Assembly: GCA_015296085.1 (NCBI GenBank)
Contig: DVDT01000075.1
Coordinates: 31,652 to 95,651 of the forward strand
Source of the DNA: Trichormus sp. M33_DOE_039
Lineage (GTDB): Bacteria; Cyanobacteriota; Cyanobacteriia; Cyanobacteriales; Nostocaceae
Direction of reading: 5' to 3'
DNA length: 64,000 bases
Position 1 is the first letter of the stretch; every line of letters starts with the position of its first letter. Below, in pieces: positions 17,764-25,592 of the stretch. Made by a program: the position numbers and the translations under genes. Below the pieces are notes generated by a model. The model saw only the letters and a program-made list of their open reading frames with translations. It was not told the DNA's origin and did no database searches.

Positions 17764-18474
17764 ATGCTTACTCCATCAATTACTCCCATTCGTCTCCTGA
17801 AAGATTCTCTGAGATTGATGTTACTTGTTTACATCAATCTCCTATTTTTTTTAATTCCGTACATCATATTATCTTTATCTAAGTTTGCCGTTTCTGAAAT
17901 CGCATTTTCTCTAATTTATATACTGTACTATTTCTCTTTAGGTATTCTAGTAATCGGAGCAAGAGTTTTTCTTGTATATAAAAAACTCAATTATGAAGAC
18001 GTTACAGTATATGATTCTTTAAGAGTAACAATTAACAAGTTTCCAGAAATTATTTTTTTAGAAGTTATCAATCTTTTAGGAATAATAACATTTCTATTAC
18101 CTCGTTTATATTTTGTCCGCTACTTAGTAATAATTGAAGATTTGACGACAGCAGAAGCGATTAAAAGATGTTGGTACATGACAAAAGGATATGGCTGGCA
18201 AATTTTCTGGAATCTCTTAACTTTTTCGTTTTCTATTAGAACTACATTAAACATCTTATCTAGTCTAATAACTGCTTTTGTATTTGGTGCTTCATTTTGG
18301 GATGTTAATCGAGATGCCTCATCAATCAATCAGCAAGTTTTTATTTCCTATAATTTAATTAATATCTCAATTAATTTCTTTTTTAGTTATCCGTTGTCTA
18401 CTGTCTATGATATGTTAATGTTTATCAGAATCTTGAATGCAGACAAAAGAAATTTAAAGGCATTAATTAGTTAG
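17764..18474 (+). CDS. polytopic membrane protein, GPDP-membrane-domain-like
   Basis: About 236 residues with roughly five or six hydrophobic segments. The line YLVIIEDLTTAEAIKRCWYMTKG matches the pattern of membrane-domain families in which an acidic motif and an A-(L/I)-K-R-(S/C)-W-x-(L/M)-T-K-G helix follow a membrane helix. That pattern is seen in glycerophosphodiester phosphodiesterase membrane domains and related unknown families. The frame is open from a TTG at 17638 that would add 42 residues. I prefer ATG at 17764 (MLTPSITPIRLLKDSLRL) because the membrane domain starts there. Its last bases overlap the 3' end of the convergent pentapeptide gene by 8 bp. Function unknown. Confidence 0.6.
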   Translation: MLTPSITPIRLLKDSLRLMLLVYINLLFFLIPYIILSLSKFAVSEIAFSLIYILYYFSLGILVIGARVFLVYKKLNYEDVTVYDSLRVTINKFPEIIFLEVINLLGIITFLLPRLYFVRYLVIIEDLTTAEAIKRCWYMTKGYGWQIFWNLLTFSFSIRTTLNILSSLITAFVFGASFWDVNRDASSINQQVFISYNLINISINFFFSYPLSTVYDMLMFIRILNADKRNLKALIS

Positions 18475-20773
18475 AGATTGTCGATATTAAAATAAAATCG
18501 GCAAATTCACCAGGTTCAAAGATTCTTTGGTAGTTTTCAGGCTGACGGTGGGGGTTTGGATTATTTGATGTTGCTAAGTTGGTATAAATGTAATCACACT
18601 CCACTCCATCAAGTTTAGTGACAGTGTTAATCTTCCAGTCTTGAATACAAGCACCCGTTAAACAAGCACCAGTCAAATCTGTCTGTTCAAGATTAGCTTT
18701 GATCAGCTTTGCACCAGAAAGGTTCGCATTTTGTAAATTTGTTCCACTTAAGTTAGTACCAATAAAACTCGCCTCGGCCAAATCTGCACCTGATAAATTT
18801 AAACCGCTCAAACATAAGTGATCAAAATTCTGACCTTTACCTAAGCTTGTGATTACTAACTTTCTAATTTGTGGTGATTGCAAATTAGTTATACCAAGAT
18901 AGGCAAATTCTAATTTTTTAGCTTGAAACCAAGAAGTGTGCTTCAGATTAGCATCACTGAAATCTGCACATTTAAGTGTGGTGTTGAAAAAATTAGCATT
19001 ACGCAAATCAGCGCCTTGAAAACTTGTACTCTTCAAGCATAAACTTGTTGTAGCAACGGCAGTATTTAAAACAAACGCATATTTATCACTGCCATTTATA
19101 GCTTGCCAACCCACATAAAAACCTAGCCCAGCCATACTTGTCAGAATCAGTAAACTTCCAGCCGAGCTAAGTTCTGTTTCACTTAAAATTAAAAATATTA
19201 ACCAAATTGGAATCCAAGATAACCCCACTGTTACAGCCAATGTTTTATTTACAAGCATAGCCACAGCCATTCCTACAGCTTCTAGCAAAATAAAACCAAC
19301 AGTTGCAAATAAAGCAATACTAATAGCTAAAATAATATATTTATCTAGTTCAAACTGAGTAGATGTTAATACAGACTCAAGCCAGGCCTTAAATTTAGGG
19401 TCAGCTATATCAGATATTGATCTTGCAGAACCTTTATAACCACTCATTAATAATAAACTCCAACCTCCAAATGTTATTCCTATCATTAGAGTCAAGCGAG
19501 TAGACCATTTACCCAAAAAACCTAAAACTCCTAACCTTGCGCCACTACCACCAATAATCACAGCTATAATTCCTGCTATTGCTAAAATTGTCTTTTCGGG
19601 CCAACTCCAAATAGCAGGTAGTCCCATAGCACCTAAAGCTAAAATACCAGCGATACTTAAACTGCAAGCTCCTATAGTGGCTTCAATACCTCGTCGGAGA
19701 ATTACAACGCAGATAATTGGAAACAATATCAGTACACTGATGGCAAAAATATAAGTGGCTTCATTATTAGGATTTATTAGCAAGGTTTGTAAATAATATC
19801 CCGAAATAATTGCACCAATACCTGATGCTAGTGATAGGAATATTGAGCAAAATATTAAAACTAATAACCAGATATTTTGTAAATCGGCTTTGGAGTATGC
19901 AAAGTTAGCACCAACAAGAATAGCTTTGGTAAAATCTGCGCCTTGAATATTGGAGTAGCTAAAATCTGCACCTGTCAAGTCTTGTCCTTTAAAAGACCGA
20001 CCTTGTAAATTCTCATGAGAGAAGTTCGGTTTCCCTTGAGAACGTAATGCACTAATCCTTGATAAAACAGGTGTAGGGGTAGGCAAACTTACACCTGCTA
20101 TGCGGATTTGGTTATTCACATCTACCAAATCATTTAAAAGTCTTGCTGCTAACTCCATATTGCCACGTACAAAAGCTGCAATACCGTGAGCATAGTTCAG
20201 CAAAGATTGAAACTCTTGTCGCGGTAATGCTAAAGCTTCTAGTAATGCCAACATCCGTAAGATTTCAGCAGGATGATCAAAATCTAGTTGAGAAAATGCT
20301 AGTGCTAGTTCATAAGTAGTTTTGTGGGGGCGAGTATAGCCTAAAGCAGCCCATCGCTGTGCTTTGGCAATATTTTGAATTTCCAGATCATCACTTTGTA
20401 GTTGTTGGCGAATATAGTCTAGTAAAAATTTCGATAACTCTTCAATTCGTCTTTTGCCAAAACAATCATCTTTTTGCAAACGATTGAGTAATTCCTGTCT
20501 GACTGTCGCATCCATTTGGTATATTTCATACCCTACTTCATTACACAGACTAGAAAGCATTAAATCTGCTACAGCAATCCAAGGAATATTTAAGGCTTGT
20601 CCACGGATATTCTGTCGAAAGTTGATCCACAAGGCATAAAGTAAATCAGAGGTAAGTACCAACGGGAAAGCTGCATGATAAGCAAAAAAAAGATGCGCCT
20701 GACCGAAGCGTTTTTCAAACAATGCAATCCTTCGAGCCGCAATACCTGGTTTGAGATTAGAAATAACTGTCAT
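18467..20773 (-). CDS. membrane pentapeptide-repeat protein, last gene of the CHAT/MoxR/vWA operon
   Basis: A 768-residue protein in four parts. Residues 1-235 form an all-helical N-terminal domain (GQAHLFFAYHAAFPLVLT, then IPWIAVADLMLSSLCNEVGY) of a type I associate with other cyanobacterial conflict-type proteins carrying repeats. Residues of about 255-300 are pentapeptide repeats (LTGADFSYSNIQGADFTKA). About 300-560 holds many hydrophobic segments, likely eight or more membrane helices. About 575-740 returns to pentapeptide repeats (LSGTNLQNANLSGAKLIKAN) with a C-terminal cap. The gene begins 33 bp after the vWA gene. By position it could take the place of the third component in MoxR-vWA ternary systems. 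Its molecular role is unknown; pentapeptide helices often form binding scaffolds. Confidence 0.75.
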   Translation of the reverse strand: MTVISNLKPGIAARRIALFEKRFGQAHLFFAYHAAFPLVLTSDLLYALWINFRQNIRGQALNIPWIAVADLMLSSLCNEVGYEIYQMDATVRQELLNRLQKDDCFGKRRIEELSKFLLDYIRQQLQSDDLEIQNIAKAQRWAALGYTRPHKTTYELALAFSQLDFDHPAEILRMLALLEALALPRQEFQSLLNYAHGIAAFVRGNMELAARLLNDLVDVNNQIRIAGVSLPTPTPVLSRISALRSQGKPNFSHENLQGRSFKGQDLTGADFSYSNIQGADFTKAILVGANFAYSKADLQNIWLLVLIFCSIFLSLASGIGAIISGYYLQTLLINPNNEATYIFAISVLILFPIICVVILRRGIEATIGACSLSIAGILALGAMGLPAIWSWPEKTILAIAGIIAVIIGGSGARLGVLGFLGKWSTRLTLMIGITFGGWSLLLMSGYKGSARSISDIADPKFKAWLESVLTSTQFELDKYIILAISIALFATVGFILLEAVGMAVAMLVNKTLAVTVGLSWIPIWLIFLILSETELSSAGSLLILTSMAGLGFYVGWQAINGSDKYAFVLNTAVATTSLCLKSTSFQGADLRNANFFNTTLKCADFSDANLKHTSWFQAKKLEFAYLGITNLQSPQIRKLVITSLGKGQNFDHLCLSGLNLSGADLAEASFIGTNLSGTNLQNANLSGAKLIKANLEQTDLTGACLTGACIQDWKINTVTKLDGVECDYIYTNLATSNNPNPHRQPENYQRIFEPGEFADFILISTISN

Positions 20774-20806
20774 ATAAAAAATTAATTTTCTTAATTATCC
20801 AAATTT

Positions 20807-22498
20807 CTACAGTCTAGAATTTCCAGATTGTCCACGTAGTACAGCAATTGCATTGTGTAAACCTTGACGACTTAATTCAAACATGGGGACTAGTTGAGCA
20901 ATTTTACCTGCTGTAGTTCCTAACCAACGAGAACGAGGTATAGGGTTTAACCAAGCAATATGACGAACTTGTTGTTTAAGTTGTTGTAAGAATTGGGCTG
21001 TTACTTCCTCTCGTTCTGGGTTAAAGCTGCCTCTCGCTGCTCCAGCATCACTGAAGATTAAAACAGATGTGTGGGGTAAACGTAGGTGATTGAGAATATC
21101 TTCAATTGTTTCTGGCATTTGGTAGTAGCGATCGCGGTATAAATAATCAATCGGGCAATTGTGAAAGTAATAAATATCAGTATTATCTAAACGTCCACCG
21201 CGCATAGCCGTTTCTGTTAATTGATATGATAAATTTTTAAACGGTATCATCGAGCCATCATGATCAACAAGTAAAACTAACTTACTACGGTTAATCCGAC
21301 ATGGGACTAAAACAGGCTCTAGGAAAACTCCCTGTCTGCCAATGTTATTAATTGTTGCCTCTACATCAATTTCAGTGGGAACTCCTTCTTGCACCATACG
21401 GCGTAGGTAACGCCAACTCTGTTTCATTTGGCGACGACTGAGAGGAGGATATTCGATTATTTGAATAAATCGGTTAAGATGTTTTATATTTTCCGTTTGA
21501 GATGTTTTGATCAGAGTTTCTGCTAATTTGATTTCATTATTAATAATTACAGAATTTTCAGATTGTATTTGTTCTCTTTTGTTATTACTAACTGATTTAC
21601 CCGCAAAGAAATTTTTTTCTCGTGTATTTTTATCTTTACTTCTGCCTAAAGTAACATATGTAATAGTTAGCAATATAGAAATAGCAATAGCATAATCCCT
21701 AATAATTGACCAGATTGAAACTTCTCTGACAGTATTGTTATTATTAATTAACTTAATATTAAAACTTTGTTCACTTTCCGCACCATGTTCATCTTTTACT
21801 TGCAACTTTACATTATAGAACTTTGGTTTTTCTGGCGATACGTTTCTATTATTCAGTAGTTCTTCAAATGGATCATATTGACAGTTACCCTCTTCACTGC
21901 CTTCTGTACCTTCTAAAACTGCCGTCCCATTCTGATAATCTTTGAAGCTTAACCATGAGGGACAGGTTACAGCTTTAATAGTTAATTTATCTTTTCTGTT
22001 AACATCATAAGCTTTAATTTGATATCGATATAATTTACCTTTTTCTACTTGCTCAATCGGTTTACTAATAAAAATTGGTACTTTATTGGCTCGCCAAATA
22101 TTAATAGTGACTCCAAAGACTAAAACAAAAACTCCCACTGGAATTGCAGAACTGATTAACAAAACTAAATAATCAGACCATCTGACAGTTTTATATGCTT
22201 CTACTACAATGTCATCTGGAGATACTTGTTCAGGAATAGCATTAACAGTGGTTAATCTAGAAGCTTGAGGTAATTCATTGGAGTTGAGAATAGATTTTTC
22301 AAAGTGATAATCAAATAATTTTTGATCTTGTGCTGATTTGATCCATAAAGTCCGGCATAATCTAGCTAAAGCCGCTTTATTTTCTAGACCAAAACCTGCC
22401 TGTAAAGCCTGTAAAACTGCTTGATAATCATCTATACCAAGCGGTAATCCTGCTTCTCGCAATCGAGTAAATAATTCTAAGAGGGGCAAATTATCCAT
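20807..22498 (-). CDS. membrane-anchored vWA-domain protein of a MoxR-vWA system
   Basis: A 563-residue protein. Residues 1-75 are a helical domain (REAGLPLGIDDYQAVLQALQ) typical of the N-terminus of vWA partners of MoxR ATPases. A membrane helix lies at about 108-133. Residues of about 138-260 resemble a cadherin/Ig-like beta-sandwich (KLYRYQIKAYDVNRKDK, NVKLQVKDEHGAESEQSF), probably outside the cytoplasm. A second membrane helix lies at about 262-285. The C-terminal vWA domain spans about 395-563, with a MIDAS-like DHDGSM and a downstream acidic SDAG. The MIDAS is atypical (DxDGS rather than DxSxS). Two helices place the vWA domain back in the cytoplasm, beside MoxR. The gap to the MoxR gene is 35 bp. 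Confidence 0.8.
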   Translation of the reverse strand: MDNLPLLELFTRLREAGLPLGIDDYQAVLQALQAGFGLENKAALARLCRTLWIKSAQDQKLFDYHFEKSILNSNELPQASRLTTVNAIPEQVSPDDIVVEAYKTVRWSDYLVLLISSAIPVGVFVLVFGVTINIWRANKVPIFISKPIEQVEKGKLYRYQIKAYDVNRKDKLTIKAVTCPSWLSFKDYQNGTAVLEGTEGSEEGNCQYDPFEELLNNRNVSPEKPKFYNVKLQVKDEHGAESEQSFNIKLINNNNTVREVSIWSIIRDYAIAISILLTITYVTLGRSKDKNTREKNFFAGKSVSNNKREQIQSENSVIINNEIKLAETLIKTSQTENIKHLNRFIQIIEYPPLSRRQMKQSWRYLRRMVQEGVPTEIDVEATINNIGRQGVFLEPVLVPCRINRSKLVLLVDHDGSMIPFKNLSYQLTETAMRGGRLDNTDIYYFHNCPIDYLYRDRYYQMPETIEDILNHLRLPHTSVLIFSDAGAARGSFNPEREEVTAQFLQQLKQQVRHIAWLNPIPRSRWLGTTAGKIAQLVPMFELSRQGLHNAIAVLRGQSGNSRL

Positions 22499-22533
22499 TT
22501 AATTGTGGAGAAATACTGTTTAAATACGAGAAA

Positions 22534-23469
22534 TTATTGAATATAGCGTTTATGATCATCCCAGTTTTTAATTAATACACCCGCAAAAGGAATTTTTCCC
22601 TCTAACTTGGACAAAATTTCATCTTCAGGATATCGTCTTAACACTCGTAACCAATCAATTAATTCACTGGTGCTAACTTTTTTACCAGCTTCTCCTTTAT
22701 CTTGCAGCATTTTTTCACGTAGTTCTACAAAGCGAGTGAGTGCTGTTCTGACTAAAGCTTCTGACTCCGTAGGGAAGTGAGCATTGATAATCGCAAATAA
22801 TTGTTCTACGTTAGGAAATTCAACATAATGAAATAGACAACGCCGCAAAAAGGCATCGGGGAGGTCTTTTTCATCGTTGCTAGTAATAACAACTATTGGC
22901 GGAAAATTGGCTTGAATCACCTCTTGAGTTTCACTGACAATAAAAAAAAGCTGATCCAATTCCAACAATAAATCATTGGGAAAATCAATATCTGCTTTAT
23001 CAATTTCATCAATTAAGACTACTGTTGGCTGCTCTGCAATGAAAGCCTCTCCAAGAGCATTCCAGGTGATATAGGTTGCAGGATTATCAATGCGCTGATA
23101 TTGTTCTGGGGTCAGACGATTGGAAGCAGCAAGTTGAGCATCTCGTAATCTACCAACAGCATCGTAGGTGTATAAACCATCTCTGGCTCGACTTGTTGAT
23201 TTGATATACCAAGCTTTAAAATCTAGTCCCAATTCATAAGCAACTGCTCTAGCTAATTGGGTTTTACCACATCCGGGTTCTCCTTTAAGCAACAAAGGAC
23301 GTTGTAGATATATTGCCAGGTTAACCGCTTCCACTAATTCAGGATTTGGTAAGTAGGGATAAAGCAATTGTCCTGTTTTGGGGTCGCATTCTCCAGGATG
23401 AGGTTGAACTAAGCCTGTGTATTCAGCTACAGAGTTTCTCAACAAATTTTTAACCATTCTTCCAACCAT
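22534..23469 (-). CDS. MoxR-family AAA+ ATPase
   Basis: A 311-residue AAA+ protein: Walker A GEPGCGKT (63-70), Walker B TVVLIDEIDKAD, sensor 1 VVITSNDEKDLPDAFLRRC with the arginine finger region, and a small helical lid domain that ends IKNWDDHKRY. MoxR ATPases remodel or activate partner proteins, usually with a vWA protein, and the vWA gene follows directly. Its start codon lies inside the preceding iSTAND-like gene (31-bp overlap), so translation of the two is probably coupled. This is the only gene of the operon with an intact NTPase site, so it is the likely energy source of the system. Confidence 0.9.
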   Translation of the reverse strand: MVGRMVKNLLRNSVAEYTGLVQPHPGECDPKTGQLLYPYLPNPELVEAVNLAIYLQRPLLLKGEPGCGKTQLARAVAYELGLDFKAWYIKSTSRARDGLYTYDAVGRLRDAQLAASNRLTPEQYQRIDNPATYITWNALGEAFIAEQPTVVLIDEIDKADIDFPNDLLLELDQLFFIVSETQEVIQANFPPIVVITSNDEKDLPDAFLRRCLFHYVEFPNVEQLFAIINAHFPTESEALVRTALTRFVELREKMLQDKGEAGKKVSTSELIDWLRVLRRYPEDEILSKLEGKIPFAGVLIKNWDDHKRYIQ

Positions 23470-24404
23470 TCACACTCACATAGATTACATATTTCCCAAA
23501 ACGCTGGTATGGGTAAACCAGCATCGCTGTTTTCTAAGATTGTTTGCACAGATAAATCGACATTTTCTACTAATTGGTCTGGTAAATATTGAAATTCGTT
23601 AACAATCCAATTGCGTAATACTTGATCAGAAAAAATTTTATTTACAGGTAGTTTTATGGGTACATGAGAACTCCAGCCTGACTCAAAAATTTCTGAAAAG
23701 GAAATGTTCCATTTTTGGCTTTCTACTGAACTTTTGTGATCTATTAAAAACATCAATAATTTAAAGTTGGTTTGGGATGCGATATTTTGAGCTTGAGTTA
23801 CTAAAGGCATCCAAAAACTTTGGATTAGCTCTTGCAAGAGTTGTTCAGACATAAATTCTACATTGTCCACAACAATGTAAATATTTTTAGTTGTCCAAGA
23901 TTTAAATACTTTTTCCGCAATTACAGACGGAGAATCTTTAATTCCGCCAAAGTGACGGCCTAATGCTCGCCACATTGTTTGAGGATGGGGATTATAAACT
24001 AGGCAGTCAAGATCCACTAGGACTGGTTTATCTGAAACTCTGCGGATTTCTTTGAGCAATCTATTTGCTAACCAATGTTGTCCATATTCCTGAGAAAAAC
24101 CATGTATTAGGAAAGCTGCTATTTGACTCCTTCTAATAAATCTAGAAAATAGCTGGGTTTGGTCTGTATAGTCTAATCTTAGTAGTAAGTGATAGAGTTG
24201 TTGATTTTTTATTTGATAAATTTGCCACTCAAGTTCACTACGTTTTGCCTGAGCTTGTTGGAGTTGCTGTTCATATTGAAGACATCTAGTTACATCTGTT
24301 TCAATAGCTAAACTATTACCTAATCTGTTGATTTTTTCAGTAAAAAGGTGATATTGCTGCTGGATTTCTTCAAGGTCATTCTCAAAGTCAGAATTATAAA
24401 ACAT
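23439..24404 (-). CDS. inactive-STAND-like protein with N-terminal effector-associated-type domain
   Basis: A 321-residue protein. Residues of about 8-66 form a helical domain (IQQQYHLFTEKINRLGNSLAIETD, then CLQYEQQLQQAQ) that is plainly homologous to the C-terminus of the CHAT protein encoded next door. The rest resembles a STAND-type P-loop module: a strand and loop at 97-112 (AFLIHGFSQEYGQHWL) where the Walker A lysine and serine/threonine are missing, and a Walker B-like strand IYIVVDNVEF. The loss of the P-loop residues suggests a protein that binds without hydrolysing nucleotide, as in the inactive STAND (iSTAND) family. It lies between the protease and MoxR genes, as expected of an adaptor. 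The gap to the CHAT gene is 39 bp. Confidence 0.65.
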   Translation of the reverse strand: MFYNSDFENDLEEIQQQYHLFTEKINRLGNSLAIETDVTRCLQYEQQLQQAQAKRSELEWQIYQIKNQQLYHLLLRLDYTDQTQLFSRFIRRSQIAAFLIHGFSQEYGQHWLANRLLKEIRRVSDKPVLVDLDCLVYNPHPQTMWRALGRHFGGIKDSPSVIAEKVFKSWTTKNIYIVVDNVEFMSEQLLQELIQSFWMPLVTQAQNIASQTNFKLLMFLIDHKSSVESQKWNISFSEIFESGWSSHVPIKLPVNKIFSDQVLRNWIVNEFQYLPDQLVENVDLSVQTILENSDAGLPIPAFWEICNLCECEWLEEWLKIC

Positions 24405-24443
24405 TGAAATATCTAATAATTTTTATTGATATAAATAAAAAAT

Positions 24444-25301
24444 TTATGGGAGTTGATGACTGATAGTTTCAAGCTGTTCTGTGATGCGTTGACATTCTAA
24501 TTGGGCGTGTTCAATCTGTTTTTCTAACTTAAAGCAAACTGCCTCATCTGTTTCAATAGCTCTAGCATTTCTCAAGCGTCGTAGCTTTTCATGCCACAAA
24601 TCGTATTGCTGCTGCAAGCCTTGATGCTCCTGTTCTAGATGACGATATTGCCAGTTGTTTAATTTTTTAGCAGGAGGATTAATATTTTGATGAGCAGCAG
24701 ATAATTTTGGGTTTTTCTGTAAGACAGGGGTTAAATGTTCTTGAATACCAGCCATACGGATAGAATTACACGCCCATTTGTAGGCAAATTCTATGTCACG
24801 CCCTGCTCCTAAAGCGTTATAAAAACCAAAAGCAAATTCGAGCGCTGCCTGATCTCCGATCGCCTGTTTCATGCCAATTACATAGGAAATATGTTGAGCG
24901 ATCGCTTTTACCTGTATCTCTGAGTAACAAGCATTCAAAATTACACATTCTATTTGATCAGCTACAAGTTCTAATAAACCTGCTAATGATTCACCATCAA
25001 CAAATGTCGCTGCGCCAACTTCATTCTCAAAAATTAAACCTTCTTCTTGCCCACCATGCCCAGAAAAGTGGATAATCTGAGGATTGACATCTAAAATCGC
25101 AGTTTGAATATCTCTAGGACGAACTGCCCACCTTGACACTAAACTAAAATGCTGTCGGTATTGCGATCGCTGTAAAGTTTCACCTATATCACGCACTTCC
25201 TGATCCAGTCGCAAGGAAGTCGTGTTTCTAGGATTGGCTGCTAGAATCAAAATCTTTCTGGTAGGAACACCATCAAGACTTTGAAGACGTACATCAGTCA
25301 T
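24444..25301 (-). CDS. CHAT-domain caspase-like protease with C-terminal adaptor helix domain
   Basis: A 285-residue protein and the first gene of the operon. It opens with the CHAT-type strand RKILILAANPRNTTSLRLDQE. The catalytic dyad is His82 in IIHFSGHGG and Cys125 in CVILNACYS, both in their standard contexts. YVIGMKQAIGDQAALEFAFGFYNAL completes the fold at about residue 165. CHAT proteins are caspase-like cysteine proteases, many of them effectors of bacterial cell-death or immune systems. Residues 220-280 form a helical domain with the core AIETDEAVCFKLEKQIEHAQ. The same motif is found at the N-terminus of the next protein, which indicates homotypic docking. Start is ATG at 25301. Confidence 0.85.
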   Translation of the reverse strand: MTDVRLQSLDGVPTRKILILAANPRNTTSLRLDQEVRDIGETLQRSQYRQHFSLVSRWAVRPRDIQTAILDVNPQIIHFSGHGGQEEGLIFENEVGAATFVDGESLAGLLELVADQIECVILNACYSEIQVKAIAQHISYVIGMKQAIGDQAALEFAFGFYNALGAGRDIEFAYKWACNSIRMAGIQEHLTPVLQKNPKLSAAHQNINPPAKKLNNWQYRHLEQEHQGLQQQYDLWHEKLRRLRNARAIETDEAVCFKLEKQIEHAQLECQRITEQLETISHQLP

Positions 25302-25592
25302 CTTAGGTAAACTCTAACTCTTAAATCTGGCTATTTATCTAGATTAAGGTAATATTACTGACGTTAATCACTTGTATAGTAACAAAAATCTGATCAATTG
25401 CTCTAAAACTCGCTTAAAGAGGAAAAACGCTCAGAAATCAATTGAAGAAGGCAGTCCCAATGAAACAAGTTTCACAGCCAAGGAGGAAAGGTGTCTTTCC
25501 CCTACACCCCTACACCCCTACACCCCTACACCCCTTTCGAGTCAGAAGACAGAAGGCTCAATTAAATGAGGATGCTGACCAGTTTGCAGGTG
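25302..25592. other. intergenic region with octamer repeat array
   Basis: About 290 bp between the CHAT operon start and the 3' end of the haem-sensor kinase gene. It must hold the CHAT operon promoter near 25302-25400 and the C-rich repeat at 25499-25538. I cannot assign promoter boxes with confidence. Confidence 0.5.
25499..25538 (-). repeat. octamer tandem repeat, C-rich on plus strand
   Basis: Four exact CCCCTACA units followed by CCCCTTTC. On the minus strand, which is the sense strand of the kinase gene ending at 25593, the array reads as G-rich GGGG-N4 repeats able to form a G-quadruplex. Confidence 0.9.
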
